DNA of 19,142 nt from Brevundimonas sp. (GTDB lineage: Bacteria; Pseudomonadota; Alphaproteobacteria; Caulobacterales; Caulobacteraceae): the NCBI GenBank assembly GCA_024711185.1, contig JANJTI010000129.1, positions 1-19,142 on the forward strand, read 5' to 3'. Below, piece by piece: positions 1-7,384 of the stretch (positions within the stretch are counted from its first letter, which is position 1; every line of letters begins with the position of its first letter). The notes beneath the pieces are model-generated. The model was not told the origin of the DNA. It did not search any database and saw only the letters and a program-made list of their open reading frames with translations. Made by a program: the position numbers and the translations under genes.

Positions 1-1197
1 CAGGCTCTGCTCTACATCGTGCCCTTCCTGCTGGTGCTGACGTTCATCGTCACCATCCACGAGCTGGGTCATTTCCTCGTCGCCCGCGCTTTCGGCGTGA
101 AGATCGACCGTTTCTCCATCGGATTCGGCAAGGCGCTGCTCAGCCGCGTCGACCGGCGCGGCGTGGAGTGGCGGCTGGCGTGGATTCCGCTGGGCGGCTA
201 CGTCAAGTTCGCTGGCGATCTGGACGCCTCCAGCGTGCCCGACCGGGCCGGTCTGGACGAGCTGAAGAGCCGCATCGTCGCCGAGCGCGGCCCCGGGGCC
301 GAGCGCGACTATTTCCATTTCAAACCGGTCTGGCAGCGGGCCCTGATCGTCTTCGCCGGACCCGCCGCCAACTTCCTGCTGGCGGTGGCGCTGCTGACGG
401 TGCTGTTCAGCGTCGTCGGCGAACGGATCGTCGCGCCGCGGGTGGCGCAGGTCGTTCCGGGATCTCCGGCGGCCGAAGCGGGCTTCCAGCCGCGGGACCT
501 GATCACCGCCGTCAACGGCCGGCCGGTGCGCGGCGGTGACGAGGTGACCCGCATGGTCATACTCAGCGCCGGCGATCCCCTGACCTTCACCGTCGACCGC
601 GGCGGCCGCACCGTCAGCCTTGTCGCCACGCCGGAGCGCCGCGTCGAGGACGACGCCATCGCCGGCCGGGTGCGCATCGCCCGCATCGGCCTGAACATGT
701 ATCCGCTGCCGCAGGACTACAGCTTCCGGCGGCTGAATCCCGTCGAGGCGGCGGGGAAGGGGGTCGACACCATCGGCGCGGTGATCGGCTCGACCTTCCG
801 CTATCTGGGCCGAATCTTCGTCGGCAAGGAGTCGGGCGACCTGCTGAACGGGCCGCTGGGCATCGCCAAGGCCGCCGGCGGGGTGACCCAGGAGGCGGTG
901 TCGGTCGAGGCTTCGGCGCCGCTGGTGGCGGCCTATCTGGCCCTGACGCTGGTCCAGTTCGCCGCCATAGTTTCGGTCGGAATGGGGATTGTTAATCTCC
1001 TCCCGATTCCGGTTCTCGATGGGGGGCACCTGATGTTCTACGGCTATGAGGCTGTGGCGCGCCGGCCAGTGCCCGCCCGCGTCCAGGAGCTGGGATATCG
1101 CGTCGGTCTTGCTTTGCTGGCGGGATTGATGTTGTTCGCAACCTGGAACGACCTGCAGAAGCTCAGCTTGTTCAAATTCCTCGGCGGGCTCGCCTGA
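1..1197 (+). CDS. rseP: RseP/MmpA-type site-2 intramembrane zinc metalloprotease (5' end missing)
   Basis: This is a membrane-embedded site-2 protease that cuts transmembrane substrates such as anti-sigma factors and, in Caulobacter (where it is called MmpA), PodJ. The zinc motif HELGH lies at bases 58-72 in the first transmembrane segment. One PDZ domain follows at about bases 430-610, with the ligand-loop region around PGSPAAEAGF. The second active-site motif, NLLPIPVLDGG, is at 994-1026 in a late transmembrane segment. The reading frame is open from base 1, and hydrophobic residues precede the first GTG at 19, so the true start is probably upstream of the window. Only one PDZ domain is visible, whereas E. 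coli RseP has two. The stop codon overlaps the bamA start by one base (TGATG), which suggests translational coupling. Identity is secure; the substrate cannot be read from the sequence. Confidence 0.95.
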   Translation, partial: QALLYIVPFLLVLTFIVTIHELGHFLVARAFGVKIDRFSIGFGKALLSRVDRRGVEWRLAWIPLGGYVKFAGDLDASSVPDRAGLDELKSRIVAERGPGAERDYFHFKPVWQRALIVFAGPAANFLLAVALLTVLFSVVGERIVAPRVAQVVPGSPAAEAGFQPRDLITAVNGRPVRGGDEVTRMVILSAGDPLTFTVDRGGRTVSLVATPERRVEDDAIAGRVRIARIGLNMYPLPQDYSFRRLNPVEAAGKGVDTIGAVIGSTFRYLGRIFVGKESGDLLNGPLGIAKAAGGVTQEAVSVEASAPLVAAYLALTLVQFAAIVSVGMGIVNLLPIPVLDGGHLMFYGYEAVARRPVPARVQELGYRVGLALLAGLMLFATWNDLQKLSLFKFLGGLA

Positions 1198-3641
1198 TGA
1201 GCCGACGCCAGCCCCCGATGGTTTCCCGCATGATCCGAAAAGACGCGTCCGCCCTCCGTTTCGCCCGCGCGGCGAGCCCCAGCCTGCTGGCGCTGGTCGT
1301 CGCCGCCGGTCTGGCGGGCCCCACGCTGGCCCAGACCGCGCCCGATCCGAGCGTGCAGGTGCAGCCGGCCGCGCCCGCGTCGCCGGTCCAGTCGGAGCGG
1401 GTGCAGGTGAACCGCATCCTGGTGCGCGGCAACCAGCGCATCGACCAGACCACCGTGCTGTCCTACCTGCCGATCCAGCCGGGCGACACGGTCGACGCCG
1501 CGGTGCTGGACGTGGCGGTCCGCACCCTGACCCGCACCCAGCTGTTCGCCGACGTTCAACTCGGGGTCCAGCCCAATGGCGATCTGATCGTCGAGGTCGT
1601 CGAGAACCCGATCATCAACCAGGTGGTGTTCGAGGGGAACGGCGCGATCGGCCGGGACAAGCTGACCGAGGAGGTCACCCTGCGCCCGCGCGGCATCTAC
1701 ACCCGCGCCCGGGTCCAGGAGGACGTCGGCAAGATCGTCGAGCTGTACCGCCTGTCGGGCCGCATTTCGGCGACGGTGACGCCCAAGATCGTCCAGCTGG
1801 AGCAGAACCGCGTCGACGTCATCTTCGAGATCGACGAGGGCCCCGAGACCGGCGTCCGCGCCATCACCTTCCTCGGCAACAGCGCCTTTTCGGACAACGA
1901 CCTGCGCGAGGTGATGGTCACCAAGCAGTCGCAGTGGTGGCGGCTGTTCAGCAGCACGGACAACTACGACCCCAACCGCCTCGACTACGACCGCGAGCAG
2001 CTGCGGAAATTCTACACCAACCGCGGCTACTATGATTTCCGCGTCGTCTCCGCGATCAGCGAGCTGGCGCCGGACGACAGCGCCTTCGCCATCACGCTCA
2101 CCCTCGACGAGGGCGATCGCTACAACTTCGGCAAGGTCGACGTGGTCACCACGAACGACCGGCTGAACCCGGACTTCCTGCGCCTGCTGCTGCCCATCCG
2201 CGAGGGCGACCTCTACGAGAGCGACAAGATTGAGCGGGCGGTGGACGCCCTGACCTTCGCCGCCGGCTCGGCCGGCTACGCCTTCGTCGAGATCGATCCG
2301 GAGTACCGCGCCAATCCGGAAACGGACACGGTGGACGTGACCTTCCGCGTCCGGGAGGGACAGAGGGTCTACGTCGACCGCATCAACGTCGTGGGCAACA
2401 CCCGCACGCTGGACAACGTCATCCGGCGCGAAATGATGCTGAGCGAGGGCGACGCCTTCAACCGCACCCTGCTGGAGCGGTCGCGCAACAATCTGCGCGC
2501 GCTGGGCTTCTTCAAGGACGTCACGGTCGAGGAAGCCAGGGGTTCGGCGCCCGACCGGTCGGTGGTCAACGTCACGGTCACCGAGCAGCCGACGGGCGAG
2601 CTGTCGGTCGGCGCCGGTTTCAGCTCCGTCGACTCCTTCGTGGTCAACCTGGGGGTCACCGAGCGGAACTTCCGCGGCCGCGGCCAGAACGTCGTCGCCC
2701 GCCTCGAATGGGGTTCGCTGCGACAGCAGATCGACTTCCGCTTCACCGAGCCGAAATTCCTCGGCCGCGACCTGCGGGCGGGCTTCGACCTGTTCCACTC
2801 GCGCTATGACCTGAGCGAGTACTCGTCCTACGACTACCGTTCGACCGGCGGCATGGTGCGTCTCTCCTACCCGCTGAACGGCTACACCCTGTTCAGCACC
2901 CGCTACTCGCTGAAGAGCGACGAGATCATCGTGCCGTCGAACTACTGCGGCGTCGGCGGGGTCGGCTCCAACGCCCTCTGCGACCAGGTCGGTTCGTTCC
3001 TCAACTCCTCGGCCGGCTACACGCTCTACGTCGACCGCCGCAACGACCCGATCCGCCCGACCCGCGGCTGGACCGGTTCGCTGCGCCAGGACTTCGCCGG
3101 CATCGGCGGCGACGTGAACTACGTCCGCAGCGAGGCGGATGTTTCGGCCTACTGGGGCATCTCGCCGGAGTGGGTCGTCAGCGCCAGCGCCTCCACCGGA
3201 TACGTCACGGGCTGGGGCGGGGATCCGATCCGGATCAACGACCGCTTCTTCAAGGGGGGCAACAGCTTCCGCGGCTTCGAAACCGCAGGCATGGGCCCGC
3301 GCGATCTGAGGACGACAGACGCCCTCGGCGGCAACTTCTACGCCATCGGCACCCTCGAGCTCACCGTCCCGAACGGACTTCCCGAGGAGTACGGCATCCG
3401 CACCTCGCTGTTCACCGACGTGGGGACGCTGGGCCTGCTCGACGACCGCTATACGGTCAACTCGCAGGGCCTGCGGGACAGCAACATCGTCGACGAGCTG
3501 TCGCTGCGCGCCTCCGCCGGCGTCAGCATCCACTGGCGGTCTCCGATGGGACCGATCCGGTTCGACCTCAGCCATGTTCTCGGCAAGGAAGAGTACGACA
3601 AGACCGAGACCTTCCGCTTCTCGACTTCCACCCAGTTCTAG
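1197..3641 (+). CDS. bamA: Outer-membrane protein assembly factor BamA
   Basis: BamA is the central beta-barrel of the BAM complex, which folds and inserts outer-membrane proteins. The 814-residue product has a signal peptide (about residues 1-46, cleaved near TLAQ). Five POTRA repeats follow at roughly 68-136, 138-215, 219-305, 307-388 and 390-464, and then the C-terminal barrel. The conserved loop-6 motif appears as FRGF near residue 691, and the protein ends in phenylalanine (STSTQF), as expected for an outer-membrane beta-signal. Length is normal for the family. The start at 1197 overlaps the rseP stop by one base. In-frame ATGs at 1218 and 1230 would give a more compact signal peptide beginning MVSR or MIRK and are realistic alternatives. 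The neighbouring rseP and ompH fit the usual envelope-biogenesis cluster. Confidence 0.97.
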   Translation: MSRRQPPMVSRMIRKDASALRFARAASPSLLALVVAAGLAGPTLAQTAPDPSVQVQPAAPASPVQSERVQVNRILVRGNQRIDQTTVLSYLPIQPGDTVDAAVLDVAVRTLTRTQLFADVQLGVQPNGDLIVEVVENPIINQVVFEGNGAIGRDKLTEEVTLRPRGIYTRARVQEDVGKIVELYRLSGRISATVTPKIVQLEQNRVDVIFEIDEGPETGVRAITFLGNSAFSDNDLREVMVTKQSQWWRLFSSTDNYDPNRLDYDREQLRKFYTNRGYYDFRVVSAISELAPDDSAFAITLTLDEGDRYNFGKVDVVTTNDRLNPDFLRLLLPIREGDLYESDKIERAVDALTFAAGSAGYAFVEIDPEYRANPETDTVDVTFRVREGQRVYVDRINVVGNTRTLDNVIRREMMLSEGDAFNRTLLERSRNNLRALGFFKDVTVEEARGSAPDRSVVNVTVTEQPTGELSVGAGFSSVDSFVVNLGVTERNFRGRGQNVVARLEWGSLRQQIDFRFTEPKFLGRDLRAGFDLFHSRYDLSEYSSYDYRSTGGMVRLSYPLNGYTLFSTRYSLKSDEIIVPSNYCGVGGVGSNALCDQVGSFLNSSAGYTLYVDRRNDPIRPTRGWTGSLRQDFAGIGGDVNYVRSEADVSAYWGISPEWVVSASASTGYVTGWGGDPIRINDRFFKGGNSFRGFETAGMGPRDLRTTDALGGNFYAIGTLELTVPNGLPEEYGIRTSLFTDVGTLGLLDDRYTVNSQGLRDSNIVDELSLRASAGVSIHWRSPMGPIRFDLSHVLGKEEYDKTETFRFSTSTQF

Positions 3642-3645
3642 GAAT

Positions 3646-3663
3646 GCGGGTCCGAAGACCCGT
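3646..3663 (+). other. Short stem-loop in the bamA-ompH spacer
   Basis: The 40-base spacer contains a perfect six-base-pair stem, CGGGTC (3647-3652) with GACCCG (3657-3662), closed by a CGAA tetraloop and extendable by one G-U pair. No T-run follows, so it is unlikely to be a full terminator. Possible roles are partial attenuation or an mRNA-processing and stability element that sets ompH apart from bamA. The function is inferred only. Confidence 0.45.
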
Positions 3664-3681
3664 CGCACAGGCAGTCCACCC

Positions 3682-4272
3682 ATGAAAACTCTCGCCACCA
3701 GCGCGCTCGCCCTCGCCGCCGTGCTCTTTGCCGGCTCCGCCCAGGCCCAGGCCCAGCAGCCGACCGTCCAGCACGGCGCGCCCATCGCCGGCCTCTGCGC
3801 CCTCAACCTGCAGGGCGTGTTCGCCCGCTCGACCGCCGGTCAGGGCCTCAACGCCCGCCTGCAGCAGCTGCAGCAGGAAATCGCCGGCGAGCTGGCCCCG
3901 TACCAGCAGACCATCGACGCCGAGGACCAGGCCCTGTCCAACAGCGGCGCCAGCCTCTCGGACGCCGAGCGCCAGCAGCGCGGCCAGGCCCTGCAGCAGC
4001 GCTTCGCCGAGTTCCAGCAGCTGCGTCAGACGCGCCTGCAGGAGCTGGAGTACACGGAGTTCATGCAGCGCCGGGCCCTCGGCGCCGCGGTCGATCCGAT
4101 CGTCGCCGCCGTCTACCAGGAGCGCGGCTGCAGCATCCTGCTGAACCGCGGCGAGGTGTTCTACCTGAACCCGCAGATGGAGATCAGCGAGCTGGTTCTG
4201 CAGCGCCTGAACCAGCAGCTGCCCAGCCTGCCGGCCTTCAACCGCATGCCCGTTCCGGCCCAGCAACAGTAG
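3682..4272 (+). CDS. OmpH/Skp-family periplasmic chaperone
   Basis: This is a Skp-like chaperone that would hold unfolded outer-membrane proteins in the periplasm on their way to BamA. The 196-residue precursor begins with a classical signal peptide (K2, hydrophobic stretch 7-19, cleavage near AQA at about 22-24). A short beta strand (about 36-43) is followed by a long glutamine-rich helical coiled coil (about 52-135), then a second beta element (about 150-163). This is the Skp tentacle architecture. The ATG at 3682 is chosen because it opens directly into the signal peptide; the longer open frame from 3574 lies within bamA and lacks one. An AGGCAG stretch just upstream is only a weak ribosome-binding site. 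Two cysteines, 39 and 150, fall in the two strands that pair in the Skp core, which is unusual. The gene follows bamA, as in many Gram-negatives. Confidence 0.9.
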   Translation: MKTLATSALALAAVLFAGSAQAQAQQPTVQHGAPIAGLCALNLQGVFARSTAGQGLNARLQQLQQEIAGELAPYQQTIDAEDQALSNSGASLSDAERQQRGQALQQRFAEFQQLRQTRLQELEYTEFMQRRALGAAVDPIVAAVYQERGCSILLNRGEVFYLNPQMEISELVLQRLNQQLPSLPAFNRMPVPAQQQ

Positions 4273-4279
4273 TCCGTCC

Positions 4280-4855
4280 ATGCCCGACCCGCGCTTCTTC
4301 GAGAGCCTGCCGGCGCCGCGCGCCGACGAGCTGGCGGAGCGGATCGGGGCCGAAGTCCTGCGGGGCGGCGAGCGGATGATCTCCGCCGTCGCCCCGCTTG
4401 CATCCGCCGGGCCCTCGGACATCGGCTTCCTGGGCGACCGCCGCTTCCTCGACAGCCTGCGCGCGACGGCGGCCGGCTGCGTCATCGCGCCCGCGGGGGC
4501 GACCGACGCCGTCCCGGCGGGAGCGGCGCTGCTCGTCTCGGGCGAGCCGCAGGCCGCATGGGCGCTGGCCTCGCTGCTGCTCCATCGGCCGCTGCCGCTG
4601 TCGCCGATCACGCTCGCTGAGGCGGCCGAGGACGAGACCGTCGAAGCCGATCCGGGGGTGGTGATCGGCCAGGGCGCGCGCATCGGGCGGGGGAGCCGGA
4701 TCGGCGCCAACAGCGTCATCGGAGCCGGCGTGCAGATCGGTCGCGACTGTGTGATCGGCCCGAACGTCAGCGTCGGCTTCGCCCTCATCGGTGACCGGGT
4801 GAAGCTGTACGCCGGCGCCCGGATCGGCGAGGCGGGCTTCGGCGCCGCCGGCTAG
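4280..4855 (+). CDS. lpxD: N-terminal fragment of LpxD (substrate-binding domain and first beta-helix coils)
   Basis: This 191-residue open frame holds the LpxD N-terminal domain and the first hexapeptide coils, ending at GEAGFGAAG. It starts at ATG 4280, seven bases after the ompH stop, with no clear Shine-Dalgarno, so translation probably depends on coupling to ompH. The fragment lacks the catalytic histidine region and should be inactive alone. Confidence 0.6.
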   Translation: MPDPRFFESLPAPRADELAERIGAEVLRGGERMISAVAPLASAGPSDIGFLGDRRFLDSLRATAAGCVIAPAGATDAVPAGAALLVSGEPQAAWALASLLLHRPLPLSPITLAEAAEDETVEADPGVVIGQGARIGRGSRIGANSVIGAGVQIGRDCVIGPNVSVGFALIGDRVKLYAGARIGEAGFGAAG

Positions 4856-4873
4856 CGTGCGGGACCGGTCGAC

Positions 4874-5296
4874 GTGCCCCAGCTGGGTCGCGTCATCGTG
4901 CAGGACGGAGTCACCGTCGGCGCCAACAGCTGCATCGATCGGGGGGCCTACGACGACACGGTGATCGGCGAAAACACCAAGATAGATAACTTGGTCATGA
5001 TCGCCCACAACTGCGTCATCGGGCGCAACTGCCTGATCGCCGCGCATGCCGGCATCTCCGGTTCGGTTACCGTCGGCGACGGGGTGATCTTCGGCGGCAA
5101 GGCCGGCATCGGCGACCACATCGCCATCGGCGCGGGCGCCCGGGTGGCGGCCGGCGCGGGGGTGCTGGCCGACATCCCGGCGGGCGAGACATGGTCGGGC
5201 TATCCAGCCAAACCGATCCGTCAGTTCTTGCGCGAGACCGTCTGGGTGTCCAAACAGGCGTCCGGAAAGGCTCGCGCGGGAAAGACGGACGGATGA
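4874..5296 (+). CDS. lpxD: C-terminal fragment of LpxD (catalytic beta-helix), possible re-initiation at GTG
   Basis: This 140-residue frame continues LpxD after the TAG. It contains the remaining hexapeptide coils, the catalytic-type MIAHNCVIG motif, and the C-terminal helix ending before fabZ. The first usable start is GTG at 4874, 18 bases past the TAG. A weak GCGGGA lies at 4859-4864, nine bases before that GTG, so re-initiation is conceivable but unproven. Confidence 0.5.
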   Translation: MPQLGRVIVQDGVTVGANSCIDRGAYDDTVIGENTKIDNLVMIAHNCVIGRNCLIAAHAGISGSVTVGDGVIFGGKAGIGDHIAIGAGARVAAGAGVLADIPAGETWSGYPAKPIRQFLRETVWVSKQASGKARAGKTDG

Positions 5297-5757
5297 GCGA
5301 CGACGGAAAGATTGATTACGCCGAGGTGATGCGGCGGCTGCCGCATCGGTATCCCTTTCTGCTGATCGACAAGGCCGAGGACTTCATCGCCAACACCTCG
5401 ATCGTCGGCATCAAGAACGTCAGCCACAACGAGCCCTTCTTCCCGGGCCACTTCCCGATCGATCCGGTCATGCCGGGCGTGCTGATCGTCGAGGCCATGG
5501 CCCAGACGGGCGCGCTGCTGATGTCCAAGACGCTGGACGTCTCGGTCGAGGGCAAGGTGATCATGTTCATGTCCATCGACGGCGTGCGCTTCCGCAAGCC
5601 GGCGCGGCCGGGCGACCAGCTGCGCATGGAGGTGAAGGTGATCAAGGCGCGCGGCGACGCCTTCAAGTTCCGCGGCGAGACCTTCATCGACGGCAAGCTG
5701 GCCGCCGAGGCCGAGTTCATGGCCATGGTGGTGACGGTGGCGGAGCCGGCGGCGTGA
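5293..5757 (+). CDS. fabZ: 3-hydroxyacyl-[acyl-carrier-protein] dehydratase FabZ
   Basis: FabZ dehydrates 3-hydroxyacyl-ACP in type II fatty-acid elongation and competes with LpxA and LpxD for the same 3-hydroxyacyl-ACP pool. The 154-residue product is a single hot-dog domain. It has the family motifs HRYPFLLID (18-26) and FFPGHFP (49-55), with catalytic His53, and the active-site Glu67 in [13 protein letters not shown] 5293 is chosen because it overlaps the lpxD stop as ATGA and gives the normal family length. A GTG-initiated extension from 5191 would run back through lpxD in another frame. Placement between lpxD and lpxA is the standard arrangement. Confidence 0.97.
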   Translation: MSDDGKIDYAEVMRRLPHRYPFLLIDKAEDFIANTSIVGIKNVSHNEPFFPGHFPIDPVMPGVLIVEAMAQTGALLMSKTLDVSVEGKVIMFMSIDGVRFRKPARPGDQLRMEVKVIKARGDAFKFRGETFIDGKLAAEAEFMAMVVTVAEPAA

Positions 5758-6542
5758 GCATCCACCCCACCGCCATCGTCGACGCGAAGGCGGAGATCGG
5801 CGACGGCGTCGAGATCGGCCCCTGGTGCACCGTCGGGCCGGGGGTGATCCTGTCGGAGGGCGTGCGGCTGGTCAGCCACGTGGTGGTCCAGCAGGACACC
5901 ACCGTGGGTCCGCGCACCGTCATACATCCGTTCTGCGTCATCGGCGGCGATCCGCAGCACGGCGGCTACAAGGGCGAGCCGGTGCGGCTGGAGATCGGCG
6001 CCGACAACGTCGTGCGCGAGCACTGCACCTTCAACCGCGGTACGCCCGGCGACCGCAAGCTGACCACCATCGGCTCCAACGGCCTGTTCATGACCGGCGC
6101 CCACGTCGGCCACGACGCCATCGTCGGCGACAATGTGACCATGGCCAACCACGCCACGCTCGGCGGCCATTCCCGCGTCGGCAGCCGGGTCTTCCTCGGC
6201 GGCCTGTGCGCGGTGCACCAGTTCGGCCGGGTGGGGCAGGGGGCGATCGTCGGCGGCCTGGCGGCCGTGACCCGCGACGTCATTCCCTACGGCTCGGTCT
6301 GGGGCAATCACGCCAGCCTGCATGGGCTCAACCTCGTGGGGCTGAAGCGCAAGGGCTACGGCAAGGACGCCATCCGGCGGCTGCTGGCCGCCTACCGGGA
6401 TCTGTTCGAGCGGGATGATGCGCCCTTCGCCGAACGTCTGGAGGCGGTCGAGGCGGGATATGCCGATCTGCCGGAGATCATGGAGATCGTCGCCTTCATC
6501 CGCGACGGCGGGCGGCGGCCGCTGTGCCTGCCGGAACAATGA
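5754..6542 (+). CDS. lpxA: UDP-N-acetylglucosamine acyltransferase LpxA
   Basis: LpxA makes the first committed intermediate of lipid A by transferring a 3-hydroxyacyl chain from ACP to UDP-GlcNAc. The 262-residue protein is of normal length. It has a left-handed beta-helix of hexapeptide repeats (about 1-190), the VIGGDPQ segment (62-68), the NRGT motif (94-97), catalytic His120 in AHVGHD, and the VHQFGRVG and GNHASLHGLN segments. A helical C-terminal domain follows. It starts at GTG 5754, which overlaps the fabZ stop as GTGA, so translation is probably coupled. No missing residue or truncation is seen, which argues that the lipid A pathway is otherwise under selection here. Confidence 0.97.
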   Translation: MSIHPTAIVDAKAEIGDGVEIGPWCTVGPGVILSEGVRLVSHVVVQQDTTVGPRTVIHPFCVIGGDPQHGGYKGEPVRLEIGADNVVREHCTFNRGTPGDRKLTTIGSNGLFMTGAHVGHDAIVGDNVTMANHATLGGHSRVGSRVFLGGLCAVHQFGRVGQGAIVGGLAAVTRDVIPYGSVWGNHASLHGLNLVGLKRKGYGKDAIRRLLAAYRDLFERDDAPFAERLEAVEAGYADLPEIMEIVAFIRDGGRRPLCLPEQ

Positions 6543-7384
6543 GGGGCAAGCTGGCGCTGATCGCGGGCGGCGGGGCCTTGCCGCTGTCGGTGGCGGCCCG
6601 CTGCGAGGCCGAGGGACGGCCGGTGTTCGTGGTTCGGCTGGCGGGCTTCGCCGACCCCCATCTGGCGCACTATCCGGGGATCGACGCCGGCATGGCCGAG
6701 ATCGGCCGCATCCTGTCGGCGATGAAGAAGGCGGACTGCCGGGCCGTGTGTCTGGCGGGAATGGTCAGCCGGCCCGACTTCCGGACCCTGAAGCCCGACT
6801 TCAGGGGCGCGACCCTCCTGCCCGGCATCGTCAAGGCGGCGGCGCAGGGTGACGACGCCCTGCTGCGCAAGATCCTGTCGGTGTTCGAGGCGGAGGGCTT
6901 CGACGTCGAGGGGGCGGACGACATCCTCGGCGGCGAGACGCTCCCTGGCGGGGCGCTGGGCGCCGTGTCGCCGACGGCGGAGCAGTTGGCCGACCTGAGG
7001 AAGGCGCTGCATGTGGCGGAAAAATCTGGCGAACTGGACATCGGCCAGGGCGCGGTGGTCTGCGACGGTCTGGTGCTGGCGGTGGAGGCGCAGGAGGGCA
7101 CCGACGCCATGCTGGTGCGCGTCGCCGGGCTGCCCGCCGACCTGCGGGGCTCGCCGGGCGACCGCAAGGGGGCGCTGGCCAAGGCGCCGAAGCCGATCCA
7201 GGATCTGAGGGTGGATATGCCCGTGATCGGAGCCCGCACCGTGGAGCTGGCGGCGGCCGCCGGCCTCGCCGGCATCGGCGGCGTGGCGGGCCGGCTGATC
7301 GTCATCGACCGGCCGGCGATCATCGAGGCGGCGGACCGGCTGGGCCTGTACGTCTGGGGCGAGCCGCCGGGGGAGCGGACGTGA
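6539..7384 (+). CDS. lpxI: UDP-2,3-diacylglucosamine pyrophosphatase LpxI
   Basis: LpxI hydrolyses UDP-2,3-diacylglucosamine to lipid X and UMP. It replaces the unrelated LpxH in most alphaproteobacteria and was first characterised from Caulobacter (knowledge of the family). The 281-residue product opens with the LpxI/DUF1009 signature LALIAGGGALPL (5-16). The C-terminal domain contains DLRVDMPVIGARTVE; Asp226 in it probably matches the catalytic Asp225 reported for the Caulobacter enzyme (alignment from memory). ATG 6539 overlaps the lpxA stop as ATGA. A GTG at 6524 inside lpxA is a poorer start. Its position between lpxA and lpxB, which supply its substrate and use its product, supports the call. 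Confidence 0.95.
   Translation: MRGKLALIAGGGALPLSVAARCEAEGRPVFVVRLAGFADPHLAHYPGIDAGMAEIGRILSAMKKADCRAVCLAGMVSRPDFRTLKPDFRGATLLPGIVKAAAQGDDALLRKILSVFEAEGFDVEGADDILGGETLPGGALGAVSPTAEQLADLRKALHVAEKSGELDIGQGAVVCDGLVLAVEAQEGTDAMLVRVAGLPADLRGSPGDRKGALAKAPKPIQDLRVDMPVIGARTVELAAAAGLAGIGGVAGRLIVIDRPAIIEAADRLGLYVWGEPPGERT

Larger units (their letters stand above)
4280..5296 (+). pseudogene. lpxD: UDP-3-O-acylglucosamine N-acyltransferase LpxD, interrupted by in-frame TAG
   Basis: LpxD adds the second acyl chain (from acyl-ACP) to UDP-3-O-acylglucosamine, the third step of lipid A synthesis, in the cytoplasm. Read through, the gene would span 338 codons, a normal LpxD length. It has an N-terminal substrate-binding domain (residues 1 to about 105), a left-handed beta-helix of hexapeptide repeats from about 125 (VVIG, ARIG, SVIG and others), and the expected catalytic His at about 243 in [13 protein letters not shown] at 4853-4855 (codon 192) cuts the frame. 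The frame is the same on both sides and family-typical sequence resumes at [10 protein letters not shown], so this is a nonsense change rather than a frameshift. The 3' end overlaps fabZ by four bases (ATGA). It may be a true nonsense mutation, a sequencing error, or a gene translated as two pieces. Confidence 0.9.

Noticed and set aside
1044..3806. A 920-codon open frame antisense to bamA
   Set aside because: It is a codon-phase shadow caused by high GC. Its translation is low-complexity, rich in Arg, Val, Asp and Ala, with no domain, while the + strand frame is an unmistakable BamA.
5191..5292. N-terminal extension of fabZ from an upstream GTG
   Set aside because: It overlaps the conserved 3' end of lpxD, has no family character, and ATG 5293 gives the normal FabZ length with an ATGA junction.
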